9,159 nt of DNA from Treponema sp. (GCA_016297415.1 JAEDGQ010000081.1:1-9159), one strand, 5' to 3'; shown: positions 1 through 5,822, counted from the first letter of the stretch. Numbers and translations: made by a program. Notes: a model not told the origin generated them from the sequence alone.

Positions 1-18
1 TTCACTCCTTTGCGCCAT
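1..18 (-). CDS. Possible 5' end of a leftward gene, cut by the window edge
   Basis: Reading left on the minus strand, an ATG at 18-16 is followed by GCG CAA AGG AGT GAA and runs off the window. It lies 16 bases after the predicted −10 box at 35-40 and has no ribosome binding site of its own. A competing and perhaps better reading is that AAAGGAGTG at about 3-11 is itself the ribosome binding site of a gene starting just left of position 1. Either way a leftward gene is expected here. The product cannot be named from six codons. Confidence 0.25.
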
Positions 19-34
19 TTTCAATATAAAATCG

Positions 35-63
35 GTTATAATGCGTTTGCCCTGAATAGTAAC
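35..63 (-). promoter_or_regulatory. Outward (leftward) promoter containing the 18-base repeat
   Basis: On the minus strand a −10 box TATAAC occupies 40-35. A weak −35 candidate (TTACTA at 62-57, spacing 16) lies upstream. The stretch 53-36 reads AGGGCAAACGCATTATAA and is repeated exactly in the promoter region at 9108-9125, which supports a functional role. Predicted transcription starts near position 28 and leaves the window on the left. Confidence 0.5.
36..53 (-). repeat. 18-base promoter-associated repeat, copy 1
   Basis: AGGGCAAACGCATTATAA on the minus strand is an exact reverse complement of 9108-9125. In both copies the last bases form the −10 hexamer, and 14 bases further on both read AAAATGGC. 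The two copies therefore point outward from opposite ends of the window. Confidence 0.8.
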
Positions 64-107
64 CGAAAACCACCCTTAATAAATTTAAAGAATTTTATGA
101 AAATTAA

Positions 108-136
108 TTGATTAAATTCCTGTGAATAACTATTAT
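108..136 (+). promoter_or_regulatory. Promoter of the acidic small-protein gene
   Basis: A −35 TTGATT at 108-113 and a −10 TATTAT at 131-136 are separated by 17 bases, a good sigma-70-type arrangement. Transcription would start near 143, giving a leader of about 30 bases that contains a strong ribosome binding site. Confidence 0.6.
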
Positions 137-171
137 TTTTTTATAGATAAGCTTGTAGGAAGGCACCATAA

Positions 172-420
172 ATGTTTAATTCCAGTGAATTATTAGACGA
201 TTCATTTGCAGGTTCAGGATTTTCATACGATGATGAATACCTTGAAAACATTTCCGATTCTGATGAAATTACAGAATCAGAAGATGATTCATTAACCGAT
301 TTTGAAGATGATGATATCTACGATGAAGCTTTCGATGATGATCTTGAGGAAGACCTCGCCAGTGATGACGATGATTCCACTCTGGACAATGGTTTTAATG
401 ACAGTTTTGATGAACTTTAA
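172..420 (+). CDS. Extremely acidic small protein, unknown function
   Basis: An 82-residue protein that I do not recognise. It contains 24 Asp and 11 Glu, so 43% of residues are acidic. It has no Lys, Arg or His at all, and also no Cys, Trp, Pro, Gln or Val. Asp runs reach four in a row (residues 65-68). Between the acidic runs, single Phe, Tyr, Leu and Ile residues recur at short intervals, so it is not purely a charge tail. No signal peptide or membrane segment is seen, so it is probably cytoplasmic. It looks like a real gene: it has a promoter (108-136), a strong ribosome binding site AGGAAGG at 158-164 seven bases before the ATG, and a terminator at 455-510. It is a single-gene unit converging on the rsfS operon. 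Possible roles, inferred only from charge, are nucleic-acid mimicry, binding a basic ribosomal or DNA-binding protein, or cation binding. Confidence 0.75.
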   Translation: MFNSSELLDDSFAGSGFSYDDEYLENISDSDEITESEDDSLTDFEDDDIYDEAFDDDLEEDLASDDDDSTLDNGFNDSFDEL

Positions 421-454
421 TTCTTATCAAACAATCATTAGAGCCGTTTAAAAC

Positions 455-510
455 AAAAAAGGGAAACAGAAACTGACAAATCTTGTATTTTCTGCTTCCC
501 ATTTTTTTTT
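455..510. terminator. Bidirectional rho-independent terminator
   Basis: The arms GGGAAACAGAAA (461-472) and TTTTCTGCTTCCC (488-500) pair with one bulged or mismatched position. On the + strand the hairpin is followed by nine T (502-510). On the − strand it is followed by six T (the A run at 455-460). It therefore terminates both the acidic-protein gene and the obgE–rsfS operon, which converge here. Confidence 0.85.
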
Positions 511-521
511 GCATAAAACCT

Positions 522-884
522 TTATGCGTTTTCACCTTTCAGGAAAGTTCCTGCATGCCATAATTTTTCAAGCTCGTAGAAGTCACGGGCATCTTTTGAC
601 ATAAGATGAACTACAACAGGTCCGATATCTACAAGATTCCAGTCTTCACCACCCTGTGTTTTAGTGTGTGTCAGATGAATCTGCATATCATTTTCCTTAA
701 CATAATCTTTAATCTGTTTTGCAAATCCCTGTTTCTGAACAGAACTTGTTACAGTAGCAATTACAAAATAATCAGTCCAGCTGTTTAATGATGCAACATC
801 AATAACAGTTACATCCTGAGCTTTGCCGTCTTCAAGAAGCTGTGCAATTTCCAGTGCGTTATCTTTATAAGTTTTTTCTGCCAT
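522..884 (-). CDS. rsfS: Ribosomal silencing factor RsfS
   Basis: A 120-residue protein of the RsfS/Iojap (DUF143) family at normal length. Visible family features are the N-terminal helix region, the stretch VIDVASLNSWTDYFVIAT (about residues 27-44), the motif GGEDWNLVDIG (about 78-88) and the VVHLM strand that follows. In characterised bacteria RsfS binds ribosomal protein L14 on the 50S subunit and blocks joining with 30S, shutting translation down in starvation. The gene is last in the operon. Its ATG overlaps the stop of the LCP gene (TAATG, 1 shared base), and its ribosome binding site AGGAGG (890-896) lies inside the last codons of that gene. Translation is therefore very probably coupled. 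A terminator follows at 455-510. Identification is secure. Confidence 0.95.
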   Translation of the reverse strand: MAEKTYKDNALEIAQLLEDGKAQDVTVIDVASLNSWTDYFVIATVTSSVQKQGFAKQIKDYVKENDMQIHLTHTKTQGGEDWNLVDIGPVVVHLMSKDARDFYELEKLWHAGTFLKGENA

Positions 885-2101
885 TATTTACCTCCTGTAT
901 TTTTAACATACCGGCCGTCAAAATCTTTACCAAGAATAATGGTAAAATCTACGTTAGAGTTAGATTCTGAACCATCGCTGTCAGGTTTAATTTCTTCATC
1001 AACAATATTGGTACAATGAATAAAGTCTCCTAAATTCCTGGCAATTTCAGCGTTACCAATATGATTAATGATAAGTGTTTTTTCCCAGTCATTTCGTTCG
1101 GCATTTACTGTACTCAAAACATCATAACCTGTACTTTTAAGCAGTGCAGCAGTATTTCTGGCAAGTCCCTGTGTTGTAGTACCATTTTGAATTTCAAGAA
1201 CATAAATTCGGTTAATACTAACATCATCGAGAGATACAAGCGAAATAGTAGCCTGCTTTACAACATCCTTAATCAGCTGTCCGTCATAATATGGGAAAAG
1301 GAGCATTTTACCATCAACAAGTCTGGATGAACCAGTAATTGTCTGAGGAACAAGCCTTTCAGAATCAATATTTGAAATCTCAGAGAAAAGTCTTCTCAGA
1401 TCTTTTTCTGAAAGATTCGAATTCATTTTTTCTGCATACAGAGGAAAACAGTTTTTTTCCAGAAGCTGATTTGATTCTCTGTTAAGCGCACTTAAAAAAG
1501 CAATCATTACATTCTGGCGTCTTTCAATAATTTCAGATTCATCTTCTTCAACTTTTGAATATGTCAGATATGTATTGATTTTATCACCATCAAGATTTAC
1601 AGCCCCACTAGGAAGAAGCCATCGTTCTCCTTCATCAGTTTTTACATCTACAGGAGAAGGAACAAAAACTTTCAGTCCACCCATCATATCTGTCAGTTCA
1701 CCAAATTTGGAAAGATTCATTTCTACATAAAATGGTATTTCCTGACCGATAAGTTTTTCTATCTCAGATTTATAAACGTCAATTCCTTTTTCCGTATAAA
1801 TAGCATCAATGCGGTCTACCCGTCCAAGACTCTGAAAAATTGCACCTGTATTACCAAGAATATTAATTAAAGCTCCACGCTGAGATACCGGGTAATAAAT
1901 AAAAACATCTGTAAACAGAACCTGATCTTTGTCTTCAAGAACAAAAAGAGTTTTAATAACAGAATTGTTCTTTAAACTTTCTTCTACAGTATCTACTCGA
2001 AGGGACAAGAAGATAAATGTCCCTACCCCGGCGAGAATAAGGAACATTAAAAGAAAAAATAAACCACTATGTCCGTTATTTCTACCGTGATCAATTTTCA
2101 T
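884..2101 (-). CDS. LytR-CpsA-Psr (LCP) family membrane protein with LytR_C domain
   Basis: A 405-residue protein with a short cytoplasmic N-terminus and one membrane helix (about 14-36). An LCP-like domain follows (about 60-205), then a linker, then a LytR_C-type domain (about 297-396, beginning VLEIQNGTTTQGLA). LCP proteins usually attach phosphate-linked glycopolymers to peptidoglycan outside the membrane. Recognisable LCP landmarks are FYVEMNLSKFGELTDMMGG (124-142), LPSGAVNLDGDKINTYLTYSK (163-183) and ERRQNVM (193-199). However, the arginine of the usual 'PRDT' strand motif appears replaced (INILGNTG, 79-86), and the usual YxRYRK is TYLTYSK. Polyprenyl-phosphate binding may therefore be weak or lost. 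Treponemes are not known to make wall teichoic acids, so the substrate is unclear. The ATG abuts the yqeK stop with no gap. The ribosome binding site CAGGAGA (about 2108-2113) lies inside yqeK. Confidence 0.85.
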   Translation of the reverse strand: MKIDHGRNNGHSGLFFLLMFLILAGVGTFIFLSLRVDTVEESLKNNSVIKTLFVLEDKDQVLFTDVFIYYPVSQRGALINILGNTGAIFQSLGRVDRIDAIYTEKGIDVYKSEIEKLIGQEIPFYVEMNLSKFGELTDMMGGLKVFVPSPVDVKTDEGERWLLPSGAVNLDGDKINTYLTYSKVEEDESEIIERRQNVMIAFLSALNRESNQLLEKNCFPLYAEKMNSNLSEKDLRRLFSEISNIDSERLVPQTITGSSRLVDGKMLLFPYYDGQLIKDVVKQATISLVSLDDVSINRIYVLEIQNGTTTQGLARNTAALLKSTGYDVLSTVNAERNDWEKTLIINHIGNAEIARNLGDFIHCTNIVDEEIKPDSDGSESNSNVDFTIILGKDFDGRYVKNTGGK

Positions 2102-2719
2102 TTATTTCTCCTGTAAAGCTTTCTTAAGCTGTTCCAGCAGCTCAAAAGATGCAGCTGCTACACTATGACCTTTTCTTTCAAGATACTCAATATTTTCCTG
2201 AAGAATAGAATATGTCATTTCAGTAATATTCTTATTAAATAAAGCAGCCCGGTATTCTTCTGTAGACTGAGGTCTACCCGGTTCAATTTTATCTGCAGCA
2301 AAAAGGATTTTTCCTAAATCACATAATCCTGGAGCTGCAAATGTATGACACGCTATAGCCTCAATAACATCTGAATCTTCAACCCCAAACTTCTGCTTAA
2401 TTAATACGGCTGCTGCACGACCATGGAGAAGATCCGGTTTATTATCTTCAAGTTCTGAAACCGGCATTCCATCCAGAGAAACAAGTTTTCTCATTTCCTC
2501 GGAAGAAATTTCCTTACACATATCATGTGCAATGCCTGCCAGATATCCGATTCTTGGATTCAAGCCGTAAATTCTGCACATTTCTTCAGCAGTTTCAGCA
2601 GTTCGTTTAGAATGCTCGTACCGTTTATTTTTTACTGCAGTTTTTAAATATTCATCTATACTGCAAATTAAAGTTTCAAGCTGTTGAGAATTATTTAAGT
2701 CTACCATCTGTATAGCCAT
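2102..2719 (-). CDS. yqeK: YqeK-type HD-domain hydrolase (symmetrical Ap4A hydrolase)
   Basis: A 205-residue HD-superfamily phosphohydrolase. Metal-binding residues are visible in the expected order: His36 (YEHS), His65-Asp66 (AHD), His99 (LLHG), His125 (CHT) and Asp143 (AADKIE). The AADKIEPGR segment and the placement beside nadD are typical of YqeK, characterised in Firmicutes as hydrolysing diadenosine tetraphosphate into two ADP. I take the ATG at 2719 as the start, rather than an in-frame ATG 39 bases upstream at 2758. AGGAAG lies just before it (2724-2729), and the upstream residues are not family-like. The gene then overlaps the nadD 3' end by 29 bases in another frame. A second ATG at 2707 is also possible. 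Its own stop is immediately followed by the ATG of the LCP gene. Confidence 0.9.
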   Translation of the reverse strand: MAIQMVDLNNSQQLETLICSIDEYLKTAVKNKRYEHSKRTAETAEEMCRIYGLNPRIGYLAGIAHDMCKEISSEEMRKLVSLDGMPVSELEDNKPDLLHGRAAAVLIKQKFGVEDSDVIEAIACHTFAAPGLCDLGKILFAADKIEPGRPQSTEEYRAALFNKNITEMTYSILQENIEYLERKGHSVAAASFELLEQLKKALQEK

Positions 2720-3359
2720 ACAACTTCCTGTTTTTAATATAGTCAAAAACACCTTCACTTACAAGGTAACGCCATGATTTACAAGAGTGAATACGGTCTC
2801 TTATATCTGATGAAGAAAGGGCCATTTCAGGATTAAAAACTTTTATAAAGGGAAACTTAAAATCTTCAAGCTTAAAATCAACTTCCTGGTGATTAAAAGC
2901 GCCTGTAGCTTTATTTAAGTTGCCTGCACTGGAATTCTTTCTGTAATCATCAGGTCTTACAGCCATTATAAGCTGACACTTTTTTGAAAGCTGTTCTGCA
3001 TTCTTCCATTTATCAAAATCTGCAGCCAGATCAAAACCAAAAATCAAACCGATTTTGTCAGTAAGTTTTCCTTCGTATTTTTTTTCAAGATAACAGATAG
3101 TGTCCCAGGTATAGGAAACGCCTTTTTTTTCAATTTCATATCCTTCAGCTTCGAATCTGGAATCTCCTTTAACAGCTTCTTTTACCATTTGAAGTCTGTC
3201 TTCCGGAGATGCAGCATTGGCCATTTCTTTATGAGGCGGATTATATACCGGAATAAAAAGAACTTTATCATAACCAAGTTCTTTTATAACACAATCCGCC
3301 AGAATCAAATGACCAATATGAATGGGATTAAAACTTCCCCCCAGAACTGCTATCTTCAA
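2691..3359 (-). CDS. nadD: Nicotinate-nucleotide adenylyltransferase
   Basis: A 222-residue nucleotidyltransferase that converts nicotinate mononucleotide plus ATP to deamido-NAD in NAD biosynthesis. The nucleotide-binding signature GGSFNPIHIGH is at residues 7-17, with His14 and His17 as the catalytic/ATP-phosphate histidines. The FIPVYNPPHK segment (35-44), GFDLAADFDKW (108-118) and the C-terminal SSSDIR motif (182-187) are all characteristic. Length is normal for NadD. The start codon is TTG. It is supported by AAGGA at 3367-3371 seven bases upstream and by the family N-terminus MKIAVLGGSF. The gene begins 10 bases after the obgE stop and overlaps the start of yqeK. The nadD–yqeK pair is common in Firmicutes. 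Confidence 0.95.
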   Translation of the reverse strand: MKIAVLGGSFNPIHIGHLILADCVIKELGYDKVLFIPVYNPPHKEMANAASPEDRLQMVKEAVKGDSRFEAEGYEIEKKGVSYTWDTICYLEKKYEGKLTDKIGLIFGFDLAADFDKWKNAEQLSKKCQLIMAVRPDDYRKNSSAGNLNKATGAFNHQEVDFKLEDFKFPFIKVFNPEMALSSSDIRDRIHSCKSWRYLVSEGVFDYIKNRKLYGYTDGRLK

Positions 3360-3366
3360 TTAAATA

Positions 3367-3371
3367 TCCTT
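3367..3371 (-). promoter_or_regulatory. nadD: Ribosome binding site of nadD (TTG start)
   Basis: AAGGA on the minus strand sits seven bases before the TTG start. It begins inside the obgE stop codon, so obgE termination and nadD initiation are adjacent. Confidence 0.65.
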
Positions 3372-4482
3372 AGTTTTCACTTCCCGGGAACTGAATTTCT
3401 GCATCTTCATCAACAGACCGTGATGCAAGAAATTTATTAACAGGAGGTTCAATAGTTTCTGCTTCTTTCTTTTCTTCCAGTTCAGTAACAAGTTTCAGAA
3501 TAGAAAGACGAATTTCATTCATACCAATATGTGCCGCAACGGAAACAGGAAGTACAACTGTATCTTTTTCTGTTTTCTTAATTTCTGCTGCAACTTTATC
3601 AGCACGTTCCTGCGCACCTTCAACATCAATTTTATTACATAAAACAATATGGGGTTTTTCAAGCAGTTCTTTAGAAAAACCTTCAAGTTCACTGCACAAA
3701 GTTTTGTATGCAGAAAAACATTCATCGTCAGAACAGTCAATCATAAAAAGAAGACCCTGTGTTCTTGAAATGTGCTTAAGGAACTGAATACCAAGACCTT
3801 TTCCTTCAGATGCCCCTTCAATAATACCAGGAATATCCGCAATAATTACATCACGTTCAGCATCCGCACGAAGTACACCAAGATTTGGAATCTTAGTTGT
3901 AAAAGGATAAGGCGCAATTTTTGGACGGGCATTTGTGAATGCATCAAGCAATGTAGATTTTCCGGCATTAGGAAATCCTACAAGACCAATGTCAGCCATA
4001 ATGCTTAACTCAAGGCGGACTTTGCGTTCCTCTCCAGGCTGACCTTTATTTGCAATACGAGGAGCCTGGTTTGTAGGTGTCTTAAAATGAACATTACCCC
4101 ATCCACCATTTCCACCATGAAGAAGAATAAACTGTTCATCTTCTGATTCTGTAGTGAATTCCTTAATGATTTCATTTGTTTCAAAATCTCTGATTGCTGT
4201 TCCCGGAGGCACTGCGATAGTTATATCTTCACCATCACGACCATATTTGTTCCATCCCTGACCATCACCACCGGCTTTAGCTCTGAAAAAATGCTTGAAC
4301 CGGATATTTGCAAGAGTTTTTACATTTCGCTTACAGATAAAAATTACATCACCGCCTTTACCGCCATCGCCGCCGTTTGGACCTCCGCGAGGAATATATT
4401 TTTCTCTGCGGAAAGAAATACAACCGTTGCCACCTTTTCCTGCCTGACATTCGATTACGGCTTCATCTGCAAAAAGATTCAT
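3370..4482 (-). CDS. obgE: ObgE/CgtA GTPase, 50S assembly factor
   Basis: A 370-residue Obg GTPase. The glycine-rich Obg domain (residues 1-158) carries the repeated GGxGG pattern, for example GGPNGGDGGKGGD at 33-45. It is followed by the G domain: P-loop GFPNAGKS (169-176), switch region PYPFTT (191-196), DIPG (216-219), NKID (283-286) and a G5-like PVSVA (312-316). The C-terminus is a short acidic tail of about 35 residues with no recognisable OCT domain. Obg proteins assist late 50S maturation and link growth to (p)ppGpp. The start at 4482 is chosen because AGGAGGT sits six bases upstream and the family N-terminus begins MNLFADEAVI. A longer frame from 4524 would add 14 unrelated residues. 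It is first gene of the obgE–nadD–yqeK–LCP–rsfS operon, downstream of the rpmA terminator. Confidence 0.96.
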   Translation of the reverse strand: MNLFADEAVIECQAGKGGNGCISFRREKYIPRGGPNGGDGGKGGDVIFICKRNVKTLANIRFKHFFRAKAGGDGQGWNKYGRDGEDITIAVPPGTAIRDFETNEIIKEFTTESEDEQFILLHGGNGGWGNVHFKTPTNQAPRIANKGQPGEERKVRLELSIMADIGLVGFPNAGKSTLLDAFTNARPKIAPYPFTTKIPNLGVLRADAERDVIIADIPGIIEGASEGKGLGIQFLKHISRTQGLLFMIDCSDDECFSAYKTLCSELEGFSKELLEKPHIVLCNKIDVEGAQERADKVAAEIKKTEKDTVVLPVSVAAHIGMNEIRLSILKLVTELEEKKEAETIEPPVNKFLASRSVDEDAEIQFPGSEN

Positions 4483-4488
4483 TGTTTT

Positions 4489-4495
4489 ACCTCCT
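4489..4495 (-). promoter_or_regulatory. obgE: Strong ribosome binding site fixing the obgE start
   Basis: AGGAGGT lies six bases before the ATG at 4482. This favours that ATG over the in-frame ATG at 4524, which has no comparable site. Confidence 0.85.
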
Positions 4496-4515
4496 GAAAA
4501 TATCTGGGTCAGACA

Positions 4516-4521
4516 CTTATA
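4516..4521 (-). promoter_or_regulatory. Candidate −10 box for the obgE operon
   Basis: TATAAG lies between the rpmA terminator and the obgE ribosome binding site. No good −35 is seen at 17 bases upstream, where the terminator T-run sits. The operon could instead depend partly on read-through from rplU–prp–rpmA. Confidence 0.3.
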
Positions 4522-4533
4522 CAAATGCCATGT

Positions 4534-4572
4534 AAAAAAAATCCCGGACCAGCATTAAACTGAGATCCGGGC
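4534..4572 (-). terminator. Rho-independent terminator after rpmA
   Basis: On the minus strand CCCGGA (4571-4566) pairs with TCCGGG (4548-4543). A second short CAG/CTG helix lies inside, and eight T follow (A run 4534-4541). It separates the ribosomal-protein transcript from the obgE operon. Confidence 0.8.
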
Positions 4573-4600
4573 TTGATCAAGTTTATTAAACGTTAATCAC

Positions 4601-4620
4601 TTAGCAGTATTATCTGCTAA
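4601..4620. repeat. Perfect inverted repeat directly after the rpmA stop
   Basis: TTAGCAG (4601-4607) and CTGCTAA (4614-4620) form a 7-bp hairpin with a 6-base loop. It starts at the base after the rpmA stop codon on the minus strand. It has no T-run, so it is not a terminator by itself. It may protect the mRNA 3' end or be a processing site upstream of the true terminator. Confidence 0.5.
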
Positions 4621-5010
4621 TTATTCAGCTTTTGGTTCAGCTGCTTTTTTAGCTGCAGTTTTCTTTGCTGCTGCTGGTTTTTCAGCCTTTTCAGCTTTTG
4701 GAGCTGCTGCTTTTTTTGCTGGTTTTTCAGCTTTTGGAGCTGCTGCTTTAGCTGCTTCTTCTGCTGTTACAACGCTTGCAAACTTACGGTTCATACGTTC
4801 GTGGAAAAGAACTACACCGTCAGCTGTAGCGAACAAGCTGTCATCTCCGGCCTTCTTTACATTGTTACCAGGGAAGATTTTTGTTCCACGCTGTTTGATA
4901 ATGATTGAACCTGCTGTAACAGCCTGTCCACCGTATACTTTAACGCCCAAGTGTTTTGGATTTGAATCACGGCCGTTTTTTGCACCGCTACCACCTTTAC
5001 TGCGTCCCAT
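4621..5010 (-). CDS. rpmA: 50S ribosomal protein L27 with long Ala/Lys-rich C-terminal tail
   Basis: A 129-residue L27; typical members have about 85-95. The core (1 to about 82) is canonical: the N-terminus MGRSKGGSGAKNGRDSN reaches toward the peptidyl-transferase centre, then LGVKVYGGQ, IIIKQRGTKIFPG and the DDSLFATADGVV segment. The remaining 47 residues are low-complexity Ala, Lys, Pro and Glu with repeated 'APKAEK' units, resembling a histone H1 tail. The start is the ATG at 5010, preceded by AGCGGAGG (5017-5024). In frame upstream there are only seven sense codons before a TGA stop and no ATG, GTG or TTG. An N-terminal extension of the type cleaved by Prp is therefore not encoded. The gene lies third in rplU–prp–rpmA and is followed by a hairpin and a terminator. 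Confidence 0.96.
   Translation of the reverse strand: MGRSKGGSGAKNGRDSNPKHLGVKVYGGQAVTAGSIIIKQRGTKIFPGNNVKKAGDDSLFATADGVVLFHERMNRKFASVVTAEEAAKAAAPKAEKPAKKAAAPKAEKAEKPAAAKKTAAKKAAEPKAE
4673..4749. repeat. Imperfect direct repeat encoding the L27 tail
   Basis: Two units, 4673-4713 and 4718-4749, share gctggtttttcagc and ttttggagctgctgcttt. The first has nine extra bases. They encode the repeated Ala/Lys/Pro/Glu units of the L27 C-terminus. Slippage between them would change tail length in steps. Confidence 0.65.
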
Positions 5011-5036
5011 AGGAAGCCTCCGCTTAAATATTCAAT

Positions 5037-5384
5037 TTAATTTCCCGCCTGCACTACTTCTGTAAAACTTACGTTTTGCGGATACTCTTTTGAAAGGGTT
5101 TTAAAACCTTCTCTCAAAAAATCTGCAGTGTATTTTAGACAAAACTCTGTTTCCGGTTTGTCTACTGTAACTTCCACGCAAAACGCGAGATTTCCGCGGG
5201 AAGATGTATCAGCATTCAATGCAACTCCTTCGCTCTGTGAAAGTACCTGCATTGCTGTCCGTAACAAAACTGTTACTGCAGAACAGACAATGTCACTTCC
5301 TTTCTTAGAAAAATCAGCATGTCCGTTAGCTTGACATTTTATTAACACGCCGTTTTTGCCAGTTGAAAGCGTTACTGCTGTCAT
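5037..5384 (-). CDS. prp: Ribosomal-processing cysteine protease Prp (YsxB family)
   Basis: A 115-residue protein of the Prp/YsxB (DUF464) family located between rplU and rpmA, the family's classic position. The catalytic pair falls at the expected places: His22 in NGHADF and Cys34 in GSDIVCSAV, the numbering known from Staphylococcus aureus Prp. In Firmicutes Prp removes an N-terminal extension from L27, which is essential for ribosome function there. Here the neighbouring L27 has no such extension, so the substrate is unclear. The ATG lies 6 bases after the rplU stop without a recognisable ribosome binding site, suggesting coupling to rplU translation. rpmA starts 26 bases downstream. Confidence 0.92.
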   Translation of the reverse strand: MTAVTLSTGKNGVLIKCQANGHADFSKKGSDIVCSAVTVLLRTAMQVLSQSEGVALNADTSSRGNLAFCVEVTVDKPETEFCLKYTADFLREGFKTLSKEYPQNVSFTEVVQAGN

Positions 5385-5390
5385 TAGTTA

Positions 5391-5702
5391 TTAGCCAATG
5401 ATATTTTTAACAGATACTGTTGTGTATTCCTGTCTGTGACCGATAAAACGGTGATAATCCTTCTTTGGCTTGTATTTGAAAACAAGAACCTTTTTATCAG
5501 CGAAGCTTTCTACAACTTCAACTTCAACTTTTGCGCCATTAACGTATGGTGTACCAACTTTTACGTTGTCTCCATCGCTAACCAAAAGGACTGAATCAAT
5601 AGTGATTTTTGCACCAGCTTCAGCATCAATCTTGTCAACCTGAATTGTTGCGTCTTTTTCAGCCTTGTACTGTTTACCTTTGTATTCAAAAAGTGCGTAC
5701 AT
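5391..5702 (-). CDS. rplU: 50S ribosomal protein L21
   Basis: A 103-residue L21 of standard length. The N-terminus MYALFEYKGKQYK is canonical, as is the C-terminal FKYKPKKDYHRFIGHRQEYTTVSVKNI, the 23S rRNA-contacting signature with the GHRQ motif. It binds 23S rRNA near L20. The ATG at 5702 is preceded by AGAAGAGGT (5708-5716). It is first in the rplU–prp–rpmA operon, with a promoter at 5774-5803 and a leader of roughly 65 bases. Confidence 0.97.
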   Translation of the reverse strand: MYALFEYKGKQYKAEKDATIQVDKIDAEAGAKITIDSVLLVSDGDNVKVGTPYVNGAKVEVEVVESFADKKVLVFKYKPKKDYHRFIGHRQEYTTVSVKNIIG

Positions 5703-5773
5703 TAATTACCTCTTCTACGCCGCAAAGTGTAACGGATACTCTAACGACTAATTAATAAAAATATGAGTACTAG

Positions 5774-5803
5774 ATATTAACAAATTTTCTGTAAATTGGT
5801 CAA
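5774..5803 (-). promoter_or_regulatory. Promoter of rplU–prp–rpmA
   Basis: A −35 TTGACC (5803-5798) and a −10 TAATAT (5779-5774) are separated by 18 bases, giving a start near 5767. TAGGGCAAACG, shared with the repeats at both window ends, lies 19 bases upstream of the −35 at 5823-5833. The leader of about 65 bases shows no convincing hairpin. Confidence 0.55.
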
Positions 5804-5822
5804 TAACTAAAAAAACCTTTGT

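Noticed and set aside
606..1330. Rightward open frames opposite rsfS and the LCP gene
   Set aside because: Antisense to conserved genes, Cys- and Asn-rich with no family features and no initiation signals.
2720..2758. Longer YqeK beginning at ATG 2758
   Set aside because: It would lie deeper in nadD and lacks a good ribosome binding site; AGGAAG directly precedes the ATG at 2719.
3519..3740. Lys-rich leftward frame inside obgE
   Set aside because: It lies in another frame of the G domain; its Lys-rich character follows from the codon use of the real gene.
4483..4524. Longer ObgE beginning at ATG 4524
   Set aside because: The extra 14 residues are not Obg-like and lack a ribosome binding site, whereas the internal ATG at 4482 has AGGAGGT six bases upstream.
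5703..5770. Structured autoregulatory leader (L21-type) upstream of rplU
   Set aside because: I could not find a convincing stem in the roughly 65-base leader, only short CCG/CGG pairing.
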